Both the position numbers and the translations under genes were made by a program. A stretch of 30,000 nt of DNA. Source: Eimeria necatrix (taxonomy: Eukaryota; Apicomplexa; Conoidasida; Eucoccidiorida; Eimeriidae). The notes under the pieces were generated by a model that had not been told where the DNA came from, searched no databases, and worked only from the letters and a program-made list of their open reading frames with translations. The stretch lies in assembly GCF_000499385.1 (NCBI RefSeq), contig NW_013653236.1, positions 1 to 30,000 on the forward strand. Direction: 5' to 3'. Of the stretch, positions 10,344-18,943 are shown in pieces. Numbering within the stretch: the first letter of the stretch is position 1; every line of letters starts with the position of its first letter.

Positions 10344-10449
10344 CACAAAGCAGCAAATAGCATCAGCAGCAAGAATTGGATTTTCCATTTTGGAGGATTT
10401 TGGGTCCAAAAAGGCGGAAAAAAAGCGGAAAAAGAGAATTAAAGATCAC

Positions 10450-10485
<36 letters not shown>

Positions 10486-10848
10486 CACAAAGCAGCAAAT
10501 AGCATCAGCAGCAAGAATTGGATTTTCCATTTTGGAGGATTTTGGGTCCAAAAAGGCGGAAAAAAAGCGGAAAAAGAGAATTAAAGAAAAGAAAAGAAGA
10601 AACAAAAGAATAAAAGGAAAAAAGAATTAAAAGAATTAAAAAAAGAATTAAAAAAAGAATTAAAAAAAAGAAAAAAAGAAAAGAAAAAGCACCTTTGCAT
10701 GCAGCTGCGCTGTCTCCTCCACAGAAGAAAAGAGCGGAGTCATCGGCGGCAGCGCAGCAGCAGCAGCAGCAGCAGCACGATGGGAAGGCACTGGCCCTTC
10801 GACAGAAACTCTTATGCTGCCGTCTCCGAAGAAGGACTGGTAAGACCT

Positions 10849-10886
<38 letters not shown>

Positions 10887-11255
10887 GGTGCAGCAGGGGT
10901 GCAGCAGCAGCAGCGCCGGGAACAAGGGCGGGAGAGACTATAGCAGCAGCAGCACGGAAGCAGCAGCGGGAGTAGCAGCAGCAGCAGCAGCAGCAGCGGG
11001 AGCAGCAGCAGCAGCAGCAGCAGCAGCGGGAGCAGCAGCAGCAGCAGCGGGAGCAGCAGCAGCAGGGGAGTTGAAAAGGAATATAAACTGAATATGAATT
11101 AGAAGAAGACAGCAGAGTCTTCAGCAGCTCAGAAGATGCATGCAAAAGACACAAAGTCAAAAAAAGAAAACTGCTGGCCCCATGCCCAAGCTCCACCTGC
11201 TGCTGCTGCTGCTGCTGCAGCAGCAGCAGCAGCAGCAGGTGGAGCTCGGGCATGG

Positions 11256-11294
<39 letters not shown>

Positions 11295-11634
11295 GTGGCT
11301 GCAGGAGGAGTGTTAGCGGGTCCGCTGGAAGCTGCTGCTGATGCTGCAGCAGCTGCTGCAGCAGCAGTAGCTGCTGCAGCTGCTGCTGCAGCTGCTGCTG
11401 CAGCTGCTGCTGCTGCAGCTGCTGCTGCTGCAGTTGAAGTGCTGCAGCAGCTGCTGCTCACCCGGTGATCTCGGACTCCTGGTCGGAGCACTTGACGAAG
11501 AAGCACTCGCGGGCCTGGGGGGGCAAGTCGAACATGATAGCAGCGGCGGAGTGGGCGAAAAAGAGGATTTTAAGGGGAAAAAAGAAGGAAAAAAGGAGCA
11601 GCAGGAGCGAAAAGCAGCGGGATCGCGGACTCAT
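9247..11634 (-). CDS. p24/TMED (EMP24/GP25L/GOLD domain) cargo receptor
   Basis: Four exons: 11634-11462, 10846-10693, 10028-9855, 9432-9247 (stop at 9247-9249), giving 228 residues with every phase consistent. p24 proteins are type I membrane proteins that cycle between ER and Golgi in COPI/COPII vesicles and help load cargo. Residues 1-31 are a signal peptide with a long hydrophobic core. The mature chain starts near IMFDLPPQARECFF, matching the family's N-terminal GOLD signature. Cys44 and Cys119 (in GEYAVCVRS) are the conserved disulfide pair. Residues 135-190 form the predicted coiled coil. One membrane segment lies at about 198-218, followed by the short cytosolic tail KSYFEVKTIV with the aromatic pair typical of p24 coat-binding tails. 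A poly-Ala insertion (residues 82-89) sits in a GOLD loop. Total length is normal for the family. Introns 2 and 3 are filled with CAG, ATT and CTG repeats. The start is the first ATG giving a signal peptide. Confidence 0.93.
9602..9852. repeat. CTG tracts in p24 intron 3
   Basis: CTG triplets at about 9602-9660 and 9800-9852 with CTACTGCTG variants between. The last tract runs directly up to the donor GTAGCAGC of p24 exon 3, so on the sense strand the intron begins with a GCA/CAG repeat. Confidence 0.9.
10036..10692. repeat. p24 intron 2: CAG, ATT and a duplicated 140-bp unit
   Basis: From left to right: a CAG run (about 10036-10095), an AAT/TAA triplet array (about 10148-10276), a CAG run with unique flank (10308-10445), a second near-identical CAG run plus the same flank (10449-10586), then A-rich GAATTAAAA repeats to 10690. 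The unique 104 nt after each CAG run (10342-10445 and 10483-10586) look identical by eye, offset by 141 nt, which points to a recent tandem duplication. Confidence 0.9.
10850..11455. repeat. p24 intron 1 triplet repeats with inverted CAG/CTG arms
   Basis: CAG tracts at 10850-10915 and 10940-11070, then an inverted structure at about 11184-11280 where CCACCTGCTGCTG is followed by GCAGCAGCAGGTGGAGC, forming a potential long hairpin, then CTG and CTGCAG repeats to 11455. All lie between p24 exon 2 (starting 10846) and the GTGAGC donor of exon 1. Confidence 0.85.
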
Positions 11635-11750
11635 TGTGATTCCGGAGCAAAAGAGCAGAAAAGAGCGAAAAAAATGACCCAAAATTCCCCAAAAAGGAAC
11701 AAGTGAAGACTCAATGGGCGAAATTCAGAAACTGCGCGCGCAGAAAATTC

Positions 11751-11766
11751 AGGTGTATGTACACCT
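11751..11766. other. GTGTAYGTACAC palindrome, copy 4
   Basis: AGGTGTATGTACACCT, symmetrical except for the central base pair, about 117 nt upstream of the p24 start codon. The position would suit a promoter element, but the same sequence also occurs inside introns. Confidence 0.9.
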
Positions 11767-12304
11767 CGCGGTGGCACATGGGCGCAGCTCCGCGCCGCCG
11801 AAAGCCCACTTTTAAATCCAAATTTCGCGGAATCTTTGCGGGATTTTGGGAAATTTGGCGGAAAAATGCAGAATAAAGGACTAAAATGCGAAAGACAAGT
11901 GCATTTGGTGGCTGGTTTCCCGCGGGTTGCTGCAGATCCGATGAGCTGCTGCAGCAGCGGCAGCGGCGGCGCCTGCTGCCTGCAGCCCTGCAGCGGCGTT
12001 GTCTGCGTCGGAATTTGCAAATTAATTCTTTTAATGGAATTAAAATTCAATTTGGCACTTCTCGAAGAAAAGTTCCGCGTCAAACGCCGGCGAAGAAGCC
12101 CCCGCCCGCCTGCAGCGCAGCGCAGCAGCCGTTCGCTATTCTCTCCGCCAGTTCTCGCTCTCCGCTTCTCCTTTTAAACTCCTTTTAATTCATTTCTTTC
12201 CATTTTCTTCTTTTCTCCAACTCCGCAGCTCCTCAACAAACCCCGAAAACCCCCCGCGCATGCAAAGTCGCTTTCGGCTGCTGCTGCGCTTTCTCTGCAA
12301 TTCG

Positions 12305-12318
12305 GGTGTACAGACACC
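12305..12318. other. Variant palindrome GGTGTACAGACACC
   Basis: Two centre bases differ from the family core, and it is followed by GCAGG like the copy at the syntaxin exon-6 acceptor. It lies in the p24/syntaxin divergent region. Confidence 0.8.
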
Positions 12319-12385
12319 GCAGGCCCTTCCGCTCTCCTCCGCCTTCTCCCCTCAACTCCATTTGCTGCTGCCCGCCCCGCCGCGC

Positions 12386-12436
<51 letters not shown>

Positions 12437-12456
12437 CACACCGCGACTCCCCCGAG

Positions 12457-12514
12457 GGTTTAGGGTTTAGGGTTTGGGGTTTGGGGGTTAGGGTTTAGGG
12501 TTTAGGGTTTAGGG
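12457..12514. repeat. Telomere-like TTTAGGG array
   Basis: About eight TTTAGGG or TTTGGGG units in the divergent intergenic region, 14 nt left of the palindrome at 12528. Confidence 0.97.
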
Positions 12515-12527
12515 CCGGCGGGCTCGC

Positions 12528-12541
12528 GGTGTACGTACACC
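12528..12541. other. GTGTACGTACAC palindrome, copy 6
   Basis: Perfect 14-nt core, extended to GGTGTACGTACACCC, about 190 nt upstream of the syntaxin ATG. Confidence 0.95.
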
Positions 12542-12715
12542 CCAAAACCCTAGCGCCCTTCCAGCCGCCGCGGGGAAGGTGGAGGTACACCGGAAGAGAA
12601 AGAAGAAATAAAAAAGGGAATTTCAGAAATTAAATAAAACAAATAATAAAACAACAAAAGTTCAGAAAATAAAATAAATAAAATAAAAAGAAAAAAAGAA
12701 AACAAACAAACTTCA

Positions 12716-12729
12716 GGTGTACGTACAGC
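12716..12729 (+). other. Palindrome abutting the syntaxin start codon
   Basis: GGTGTACGTACAGC, one mismatch from the family core, ends on the base directly before the ATG at 12730. It is preceded by CTTCA, so CTTCAG/GTGTAC could also be read as a splice acceptor bringing in a 5-prime UTR exon. Confidence 0.85.
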
Positions 12730-14119
12730 ATGTCTTTCGTCGTTCGCCCAACGCCGCTGCCGGGCACAGAGCCTTTAGTAGACGAGAGGGAGGCGCTGCG
12801 CTCTTCGGGTGAGCTAGGGTTTAGGGTTTAGGGTTTAGGGTTTAGGGTTTAGGGTTTAGGGTTTGGGGTTTGGGCTCAAGGCTCAAAACGCAGGGTTTAG
12901 GGTTTAGGGTTTAGGGTTTAGCTGCAGGTCTGCGGCGCCTTTGTCGCCTCCTTTCCAGAGTTCCAGACACCAAAGCCACGCATTCTCTTCGGGGAATTAA
13001 AATAATAGGGTTTAGGGTTTAGGGTTTAGGGTTTAGGGTTTAGGGTTTAGGGTTTAGGGTTTAGGGTTTAGGGTGGGGGTTTAGGGTTTAGGGTTTAGGG
13101 TTTAGGGTTTAGGGTTTAGGGTTTAGGGTTTAGGGTTTAGGGTTTATGCAGGGCGCGGGAAACACCCCCGCGTTGGTGAACAGTTTGTTGACTTCGCTGT
13201 GCAACATTTCGCCCTTCTTTAGGGTTTAGGGTTTAGGGTTTAGGGTTTTAGGGTTTAGGGTTTAGGGTTTAGGGTTTAGGGTTTAGGGGGGTTTAGGGTT
13301 TAGGGTTTAGGGTTTAGGGTTTAGGGTTTAGGGTTTAGGGTTTAGGGTTTAGGGTTTTGCGTTTCCCTCAGGGCCTCGCAGTTACGATGCAATCGTCAGA
13401 GCGAATATCCAAACCATCCGAAGCAACTTGCAGAGCATCGAGGCAAACGTAAGCAAGGGTTTAGGGTTTAGGGTTTAGGGTTTAGGGTTTAGGGTTTAGG
13501 GTTTAGGGTTTGGGATTTAGCGAGTTGTTTGCAGCGCACACCAGTAGGGCCTCTGCTGAGAGTGCTGCCCGAATTGCTCTTGGGGAGGGGCTGGGCCTCG
13601 ACACGCTCTAGGGTTTAGGGTTTAGGGTTTAGGGTTTAGGGTTTAGGGTTTAGGGTTTAGGGTTTGCGCGCGCAGCTGCGGAATCTAAACCGCAACTTCA
13701 TATCTCGCCGAATTGTGGAGTCTTTGCATGACAAGCTGAAGCAAACTTTCGATGTCATTTTGCAAACCGAAACCGCCTTCAAATCGTGAGCCAATTAGGG
13801 TTTAGGGTTTAGGGTTTAGGGTTTAGGGTTTGGGGTTTAGGGTTTGGGGTTTAGGGTTTGGGGCTTCGGGTTTGGGGCTTAGGGTGTGGGGTTTTGTAGT
13901 AGAGTTTGTCTTTCTCTTCATTTTGCGGTTGCGTTCTTTTGAGTTGGGGTTTAGGGTTTAGGGTTTAGGGTTTAGGGTTTAGGGTTCAGCTCTTGGTTTC
14001 GCATGGATTTATTTATTTATTTTCAATTCAAATTATGTAATTCACTCATTTATTTATCCATTTATTTACTTGTCTGCTGATGATTTATTTATTTAAATTT
14101 TCAATTGACTTAAAAACTT

Positions 14120-14170
<51 letters not shown>

Positions 14171-14520
14171 AGATGGCTGCAGGAGCAGCAGCAAACCGCC
14201 GAAGCAGAAATTGACTCCATAGAAAAGCAAAGAGACAAATTTCTTTTCGAAAAGCTCTTTGCGCATTTTCAAGCAGAAGTAAACCCTAAACCCTAAACCC
14301 TAAACCCTAACCCTAAACCCTGAGCCGTAAACTCTAACCCTAAACCCTAAACCCTAACCAGGGTTGTTTTCGAGGAGCTTTTTGCGCGTTTTCAAGCAGA
14401 AGCAAACCCTAAACCCTAAACCCTAAACCCTAGGTTTTATTTTGTTTTGATTTTCTTCAGATTCGAAGGGTCCAGGACTTGTCTGACCAAGTCCGGCTTG
14501 CTGCAGAGCGCACAAACAAC

Positions 14521-14570
<50 letters not shown>

Positions 14571-14653
14571 TGGCGAGGAGGCCCGCCCTTTGAGTTACGG
14601 GGAAAGCTCCAAAGTCATTCTGGACATGGAAAATGTGAGGCCTAAAGTGGAAA

Positions 14654-14685
<32 letters not shown>

Positions 14686-14689
14686 CAAA

Positions 14690-14720
<31 letters not shown>

Positions 14721-14860
14721 ATATTTGTTTTTCAGTTTCGTTTTAAATGAATTCTTTCCGCCCCCGTTTTCGGGTGTACGTACACCGCAGGCCGGCGCCT
14801 ACGGCGGCGACGAGACGGACAATTTGTTCATCACAGAAGACTGCAGAGATATCGCGTAAT

Positions 14861-14891
<31 letters not shown>

Positions 14892-17755
14892 ATAAATTAA
14901 TTAATTAATTAATTAATTAATTAATTAATTAATTAATTAATTAATTAATTAATTAATTAATTAATTAATTAGTTTGGTTAGTTTGTTTATTTCGTTTTTA
15001 AGTCTTTGGAATGCAGTTCTTCAGCGGGCTTTTGTTTGAAAGCCGAAAGTCATTTAATTCATTTTTATTTATTTGTTTTTTATTATTATTTGTTATTTAT
15101 TACTTATTATTTATTATTTGTTATTTATTTTTTATTATTTATTGTTTGCTGTTTGTTACTGTTTGTTTATTATTTATTGTTTATTATTTAGTAATTATTA
15201 TTGATTAATTCTTATTAAGTGTTGTTTATTATTCGTTAGTTGTTATTTTTTATTTTTTATTAATCATAGGTTGTTTTTCTTTTACCGTTTTTATTTTATT
15301 GTTTATTATTTATCACTTCTTCAGAATTTAATTCCTTTAATTTGTTTTTTATTTTCTTTTTGCCTTTTTTATTTATTATTATCTCCAATTCCTTGTCGTT
15401 ATTAAATAATTAAAATCTTCATTTCTTTTCCGTTTTATCTTTTTTAATTACACCTTTTATATCTTTTATTTCGCAATTTCAATTTGTCTATTCTGTCTTT
15501 TTATTTATTGTTTGTTTTATTCTTTTATCTGTATTTATTTATTTTATTTCTTTGTTAGTTTTTTATTTTATTTATTTGTTTTTATTTTATTTTATTTTTA
15601 TTCTATTTTTTGCATGCGCAGGGAGTTTGACTTCGTCTCGGAGAACGACGCGTTGCTGTCTGTAAGGAAAAATTAAAATTAAAAATTAATTAATTTATTT
15701 TCATTTATTTTATTTTAATTATTTTGGATTTTATATATTTCTTATTCTTTTACTTCAATTTACTTTTGATAATTGTGGGTTTGTTTATTTATTATTCTTT
15801 TATTTTAATTTATTTTAATAATTCCTGAATTTTAAGATTTGTTGCAGAAGATGGCCTAGTGGGATTTGAAGGGATTTAGAAGAAATTTAATTTAATTTAT
15901 TCCTTTTATTTATTTATTTAAAGAAGTTTAATCAACTTCAAATTACCCTTTTGTATTATTTAAAATAATTGAATTTGAATTTAAGTAATTCTTTCACTTT
16001 TTTAAAATAATTGAATTTAATATTTAAAATAATTAAATTATAACTTGAAATAAATCTTTTGGCAGATTTAAAATAACTGAAATTAAATTTAAAAGAATTA
16101 AGTTCAAATTCAAGTCACCATTAAATATATGTTCAAAGTAATTGAATTTAATATTTAAATTAATTAGATTTAATATTTAAAATAATTAAATTTAAATTCA
16201 AATAATTAAAATCAAATTTAATTCTTTTTTGTTTCAGCAAGCTGTAACTGAAGATCGCTATGAAGGCATTCGGCGAATCCACGCCCAGGTTTCTCAGGTG
16301 GGAGTTTTTGAATTCTTTTTTATTTTTATTTATTTCTTTTTATTTCTTTTTATTTCTTTTTATTTCTTTTGAAATATATTTATTAATTTTATTTATTTTC
16401 AAATTGAATTATAAATGCCTTTTATTTGTTTTCAAATTAATCAATTTGATGTTTCTGGTTTCTCCACTTGCCCAGTGGCGGCTCCTGTCTTATTTTTCAG
16501 TTTCTTTCTCTTCTTTCTCTTTTTATTTCATTTATTTTATTTTAATTTACTTATTTTAATTATTTTATTTCATTTTTTCTTTTTATTCTTTTATTTAACT
16601 TCTTTTTAATGGCCTTTCAGTTCGGTCTCGATTTGGTGCGCGGGCTGGGGTGTACGTACACCCGGTTGGCCCGGTTTCTTTTCGATTTTTGCGAATTTGA
16701 AGTCTTTTTGTTTCATTTTAATTCAAATTTGAATTTATTTAATTCAAAATATAATTTATTTCACTATTTGCTGCTGCTGCAGGCCAACAGCATCTTCAAA
16801 GACCTCGCCAATCTCATTTTCTCCCAAGGCGAAACTCTTAACTCCATTGAGACGCAAATGCAGGAGGCCCACGCGCACTCCAAGTGGGTTTTCAAAAAGA
16901 TCTTTTCTTTTATTTCATTTTATTTATTTTATTTCTTTTTGTTTCTTTTATTTCCTCTCATTTCTTTTATCCCTTTATTTGTTTTATTTCTCCCCCAACT
17001 ACTTTATTTCCTTTTTATCTATTTCATTTTATTTTCATTTTTTATTCCTTTCAAACTCAAGAGAATTCGCTAGAACTGCAAATTAATTTTTTTTCTTTTC
17101 TGGGAATGCATCAGCACTTTGGAGGCCTATTTACTCTTTATTATTTATTTATCTATTTGCTTATTTATTATTTATTTATTTATTTGTTTATTTGTTTGTT
17201 TATTTATTTGTTTATCTTTTTAATTATTTAGTTTATTTGATATGTTTATTTATTTGATTAATTTATCTATCTTTTCATTTGTTTACTTCTCTTTCATTTC
17301 TTTACTTACACACATTTATCCATCCATTTATTAGTATTTATCTCTATATTTATTATCTCTTTTGCTAGTTAATTAATTAATTAATTAATTAATTAATTAA
17401 TTAATTAATTAATTAATTGCTATTTATTTTTTTGTTTATTACACATTTACCCATCCATTTATCAGTATTTATTTCTATATTTATTATATGTTTTAATTAA
17501 TTAATTAACTAATTAATTAATTAATTAATTAATTAATTAATTAATTAATTAATTACTATTTATTTATTTATTTATTTATTTATTTCTTTTTATTTTTATT
17601 TTTAGATCTGCTACAATGGAGCTGCGGAAGGCGAGCCGAAGGCAGCAGCGCTCAAGGCAAAGGCAAGGAGCTCTAATTTAGTTTTTGAAGTTTCAACATT
17701 TTATTTATTTATTTATTTATTTATTTTTTAGTATTTATTAATTAATTTGTTCATT

Positions 17756-17815
<60 letters not shown>

Positions 17816-18322
17816 CTTTTTGGCGTTTTTAGATTCCTCTTTGTCGTTTTTAAATAATATTTTTTGATTTTTGGAAGTTTCAGTTTTATTTATTTTTGTT
17901 TTTAATTTTTTAATTTCATTTTATTTATTTCTTTTTCAATTCTTTGCTACTCTCTTTGTGTTTTCTGGGCTTTTAAATAATGTAATTTGTTTTAATTTAA
18001 AAAATATTTTTTTTATTTTTATTTTAATGCATTAAATGTCCACTTGTGCTGTTGTGTACGTACACCTGAACGGGCACAAGCTGCAGTTTTTCATTTTTAA
18101 TTTTAATTTAATTTTAATTTTATTTTATTTTAATTTTAATTTAATTTTAATTTAATTTCTTTTCCACTTTTGCTTTTTAAAATATATACAAAGTGCATTT
18201 GGTGGGGTGTATGTACACTCAAGTCGTAAGCCCTTTCATTGACAATTACTTTTAATTCATTTTTAATTTACAAATTAATTTGCTGCTCTTCTATTACTCA
18301 CCATTCCTACTTTTTCTGCTGC

Positions 18323-18389
<67 letters not shown>

Positions 18390-18756
18390 TTGGGGCGTGG
18401 GCTGCTGCAGGCGGTGCTTCCTGACTCTGTTCATTTTCGTTTTATTATTTTTGATTTTATATTCTTTAAACATTTTTTCCATTTTCTCTTTTTTGCATCC
18501 AACTGCTGCTGGCACGGAGCCTCTTGCTGTGGCTTCAGTTGAGAGCCGCAGCAGCGCTGCTGCTGCTGATGCTGCTGCTGCTGCTGCTGCTGCTGACGCG
18601 CCAGCAGCAGCAGAAGCGCCAGCTGCAGCAGCAGCAGCACCGGCAGCAGCAGCAGCAGACCGCCTGCAGCTGCTCTATGCCCCTGCTGCTGCTGCAGCAG
18701 CAAAAAGCGCAGCAGAAGCAGCAGCAGCTTTCAAGCCGCAGCTGCCGCCCCCGTAG
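12730..18756 (+). CDS. Qa-SNARE, syntaxin-7/12/Pep12 (endosomal) type
   Basis: Eleven exons: 12730-12808, 13372-13448, 13676-13785, 14173-14278, 14461-14634, 14791-14855, 15622-15661, 16238-16297, 16783-16883, 17606-17662, 18411-18756, giving 404 residues with all phases consistent. Qa-SNAREs sit on the target membrane and zipper with other SNAREs to drive vesicle fusion; this subtype usually works at endosomes. Residues 28-145 form the Habc regulatory bundle (NIQTIRSNLQSIEAN, then LHDKLKQTF, ending VRLAAERT as in syntaxin 7/12). Ala146-160 is a repeat in the linker. The SNARE motif spans about 220-289, with IFKDLANLIFSQGETLNSIE and Gln252 as the zero-layer residue. Basic residues RQRR precede a membrane anchor at about 293-318. 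Unusually, about 85 mostly Ala-rich residues follow the anchor. The exon 10 donor is GC (AAAG/GCAAGG). The start at 12730 is the first ATG that joins exon 2 in phase. Confidence 0.88.
12815..12920. repeat. Telomere-like arrays at the start of syntaxin intron 1
   Basis: TTTAGGG units begin 6 nt after the GTGAGC donor of exon 1 and run to about 12862. After a short break (CTCAAGGCTCAAAACG) a second block occupies 12895-12920. The G-rich strand is the sense strand. Confidence 0.97.
13007..13357. repeat. Telomere-like arrays in syntaxin intron 1
   Basis: Two long TTTAGGG arrays (13007-13147 and 13219-13357) flank a 70-nt unique island at 13148-13218. Single-unit slips occur (GGTGGGGG at about 13073, TTTTAGGG near 13246). 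This is the longest near-perfect telomere-like stretch in the window. Confidence 0.97.
13457..13666. repeat. Telomere-like arrays in syntaxin intron 2
   Basis: Blocks at 13457-13520 and 13607-13666 flank a unique island (13521-13606). The first block begins about 8 nt after the GTAAGC donor of exon 2, and the second ends 10 nt before the acceptor of exon 3. Confidence 0.97.
13794..13986. repeat. Telomere-like arrays in syntaxin intron 3
   Basis: 13794-13880 begins about 10 nt after the GTGAGC donor of exon 3 and decays to TTTGGGG variants. 13945-13986 is a second clean block. A unique pyrimidine-rich stretch lies between. Confidence 0.96.
14280..14433. repeat. Telomere-like arrays in syntaxin intron 4, inverted orientation
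   Basis: Here the sense strand carries AAACCCT, opposite to introns 1-3. The first block starts within the donor itself (GTAAACCC). A second block (14404-14433) follows the duplicated exon end at 14362-14401. The pairing of exon end plus repeat is therefore present twice. Confidence 0.96.
14362..14401 (+). other. Duplicate of syntaxin exon-4 end, possible mini-exon
   Basis: 14367-14409 repeats 14244-14286 (the last part of exon 4, its donor and first repeat unit) with five substitutions in 43 nt and no gap. It is preceded by the acceptor-like CTAACCAG and followed by GCAAAC where exon 4 has GTAAAC. Read from 14362 it gives VVFEELFARFQAE against FLFEKLFAHFQAE in exon 4. It has the same entering and leaving phases as exon 4, so it could substitute for exon 4 without a frameshift. 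Use as an exon is unproven; it may be a decaying duplication. Confidence 0.6.
14654..14983. repeat. AAAT and TTAA arrays in syntaxin introns 5 and 6
   Basis: AAAT tetramers at about 14652-14722 (intron 5) and 14862-14890, then a pure TTAA run at about 14893-14971 (intron 6). The self-complementary TTAA run can form a long hairpin. Exon 6 (14791-14855) lies between them. Confidence 0.9.
14773..14786 (+). other. GTGTACGTACAC palindrome at the exon-6 acceptor
   Basis: Perfect 14-nt core followed by GCAG, the acceptor of syntaxin exon 6 (exon begins 14791). The arrangement palindrome-NCAG-exon is the same as at 5965 on the minus strand. Confidence 0.95.
15040..16230. other. AT-rich introns 6 and 7 of syntaxin
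   Basis: Low-complexity TTTATT, TTTTATTT and later AATTTAAAT sequence around the 40-nt exon 15622-15661. No additional exon is supported. Long Leu/Phe/Tyr-rich open frames here are A/T artefacts. Confidence 0.75.
16649..16662. other. GTGTACGTACAC palindrome, intron 8
   Basis: Perfect core in GGGGTGTACGTACACCC, about 120 nt before the acceptor of syntaxin exon 9. It is inside the intron, not at a boundary. Confidence 0.95.
17369..17820. repeat. TTAA and TTTA arrays in introns 9 and 10
   Basis: TTAA runs at 17369-17419 and 17494-17555, and TTTA tetramers at 17556-17585, 17700-17726 and 17758-17813. The first two TTAA runs are each preceded by a shared stretch (CATTTAYCCATCCATTTAT-AGTATTTAT), so this part of intron 9 looks like a tandem duplication of roughly 130 nt. 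Confidence 0.88.
18053..18066. other. GTGTACGTACAC palindrome, intron 10
   Basis: TGTGTACGTACACC, one mismatch from the core, within syntaxin intron 10. Confidence 0.9.
18206..18219. other. GTGTATGTACAC palindrome, intron 10
   Basis: GGTGTATGTACACT with the central CG changed to TG, about 190 nt before the acceptor of the syntaxin anchor exon. Confidence 0.85.
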
Positions 18757-18887
18757 CCACTGGAGAGTCAACAGCAGCAAAAAGAAAAAAAGAATAAAAA
18801 TAAATAAATTTATTTATTATCAAATAAATATGGAAATTCAAATATGTGCTGCTGCTTATTTGAGTGTTCATGCGGCGTCCTGATGCG

Positions 18888-18943
<56 letters not shown>

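Larger units (their letters stand above)
11635..12729. promoter_or_regulatory. Divergent intergenic region between p24 and syntaxin
   Basis: The two start codons face away from each other across about 1.1 kb, so this region should contain both promoters. It holds palindromes at 11751-11766, 12305-12318, 12528-12541 and 12716-12729, a CAG run at about 12388-12435 and a TTTAGGG array at 12457-12514. Open frames through it lack consistent splice sites and look like repeat artefacts. Promoter function is inferred from position only. Confidence 0.55.

Noticed and set aside
12801..14000. A chromosome end (true telomere)
   Set aside because: The arrays are short, interrupted, in both orientations and flanked by syntaxin exons on both sides; they are interstitial.
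14900..17230. Leu/Phe/Tyr-rich open frames in syntaxin introns
   Set aside because: A/T-rich simple sequence; each is interrupted by well-placed, phase-consistent syntaxin exons in other frames.
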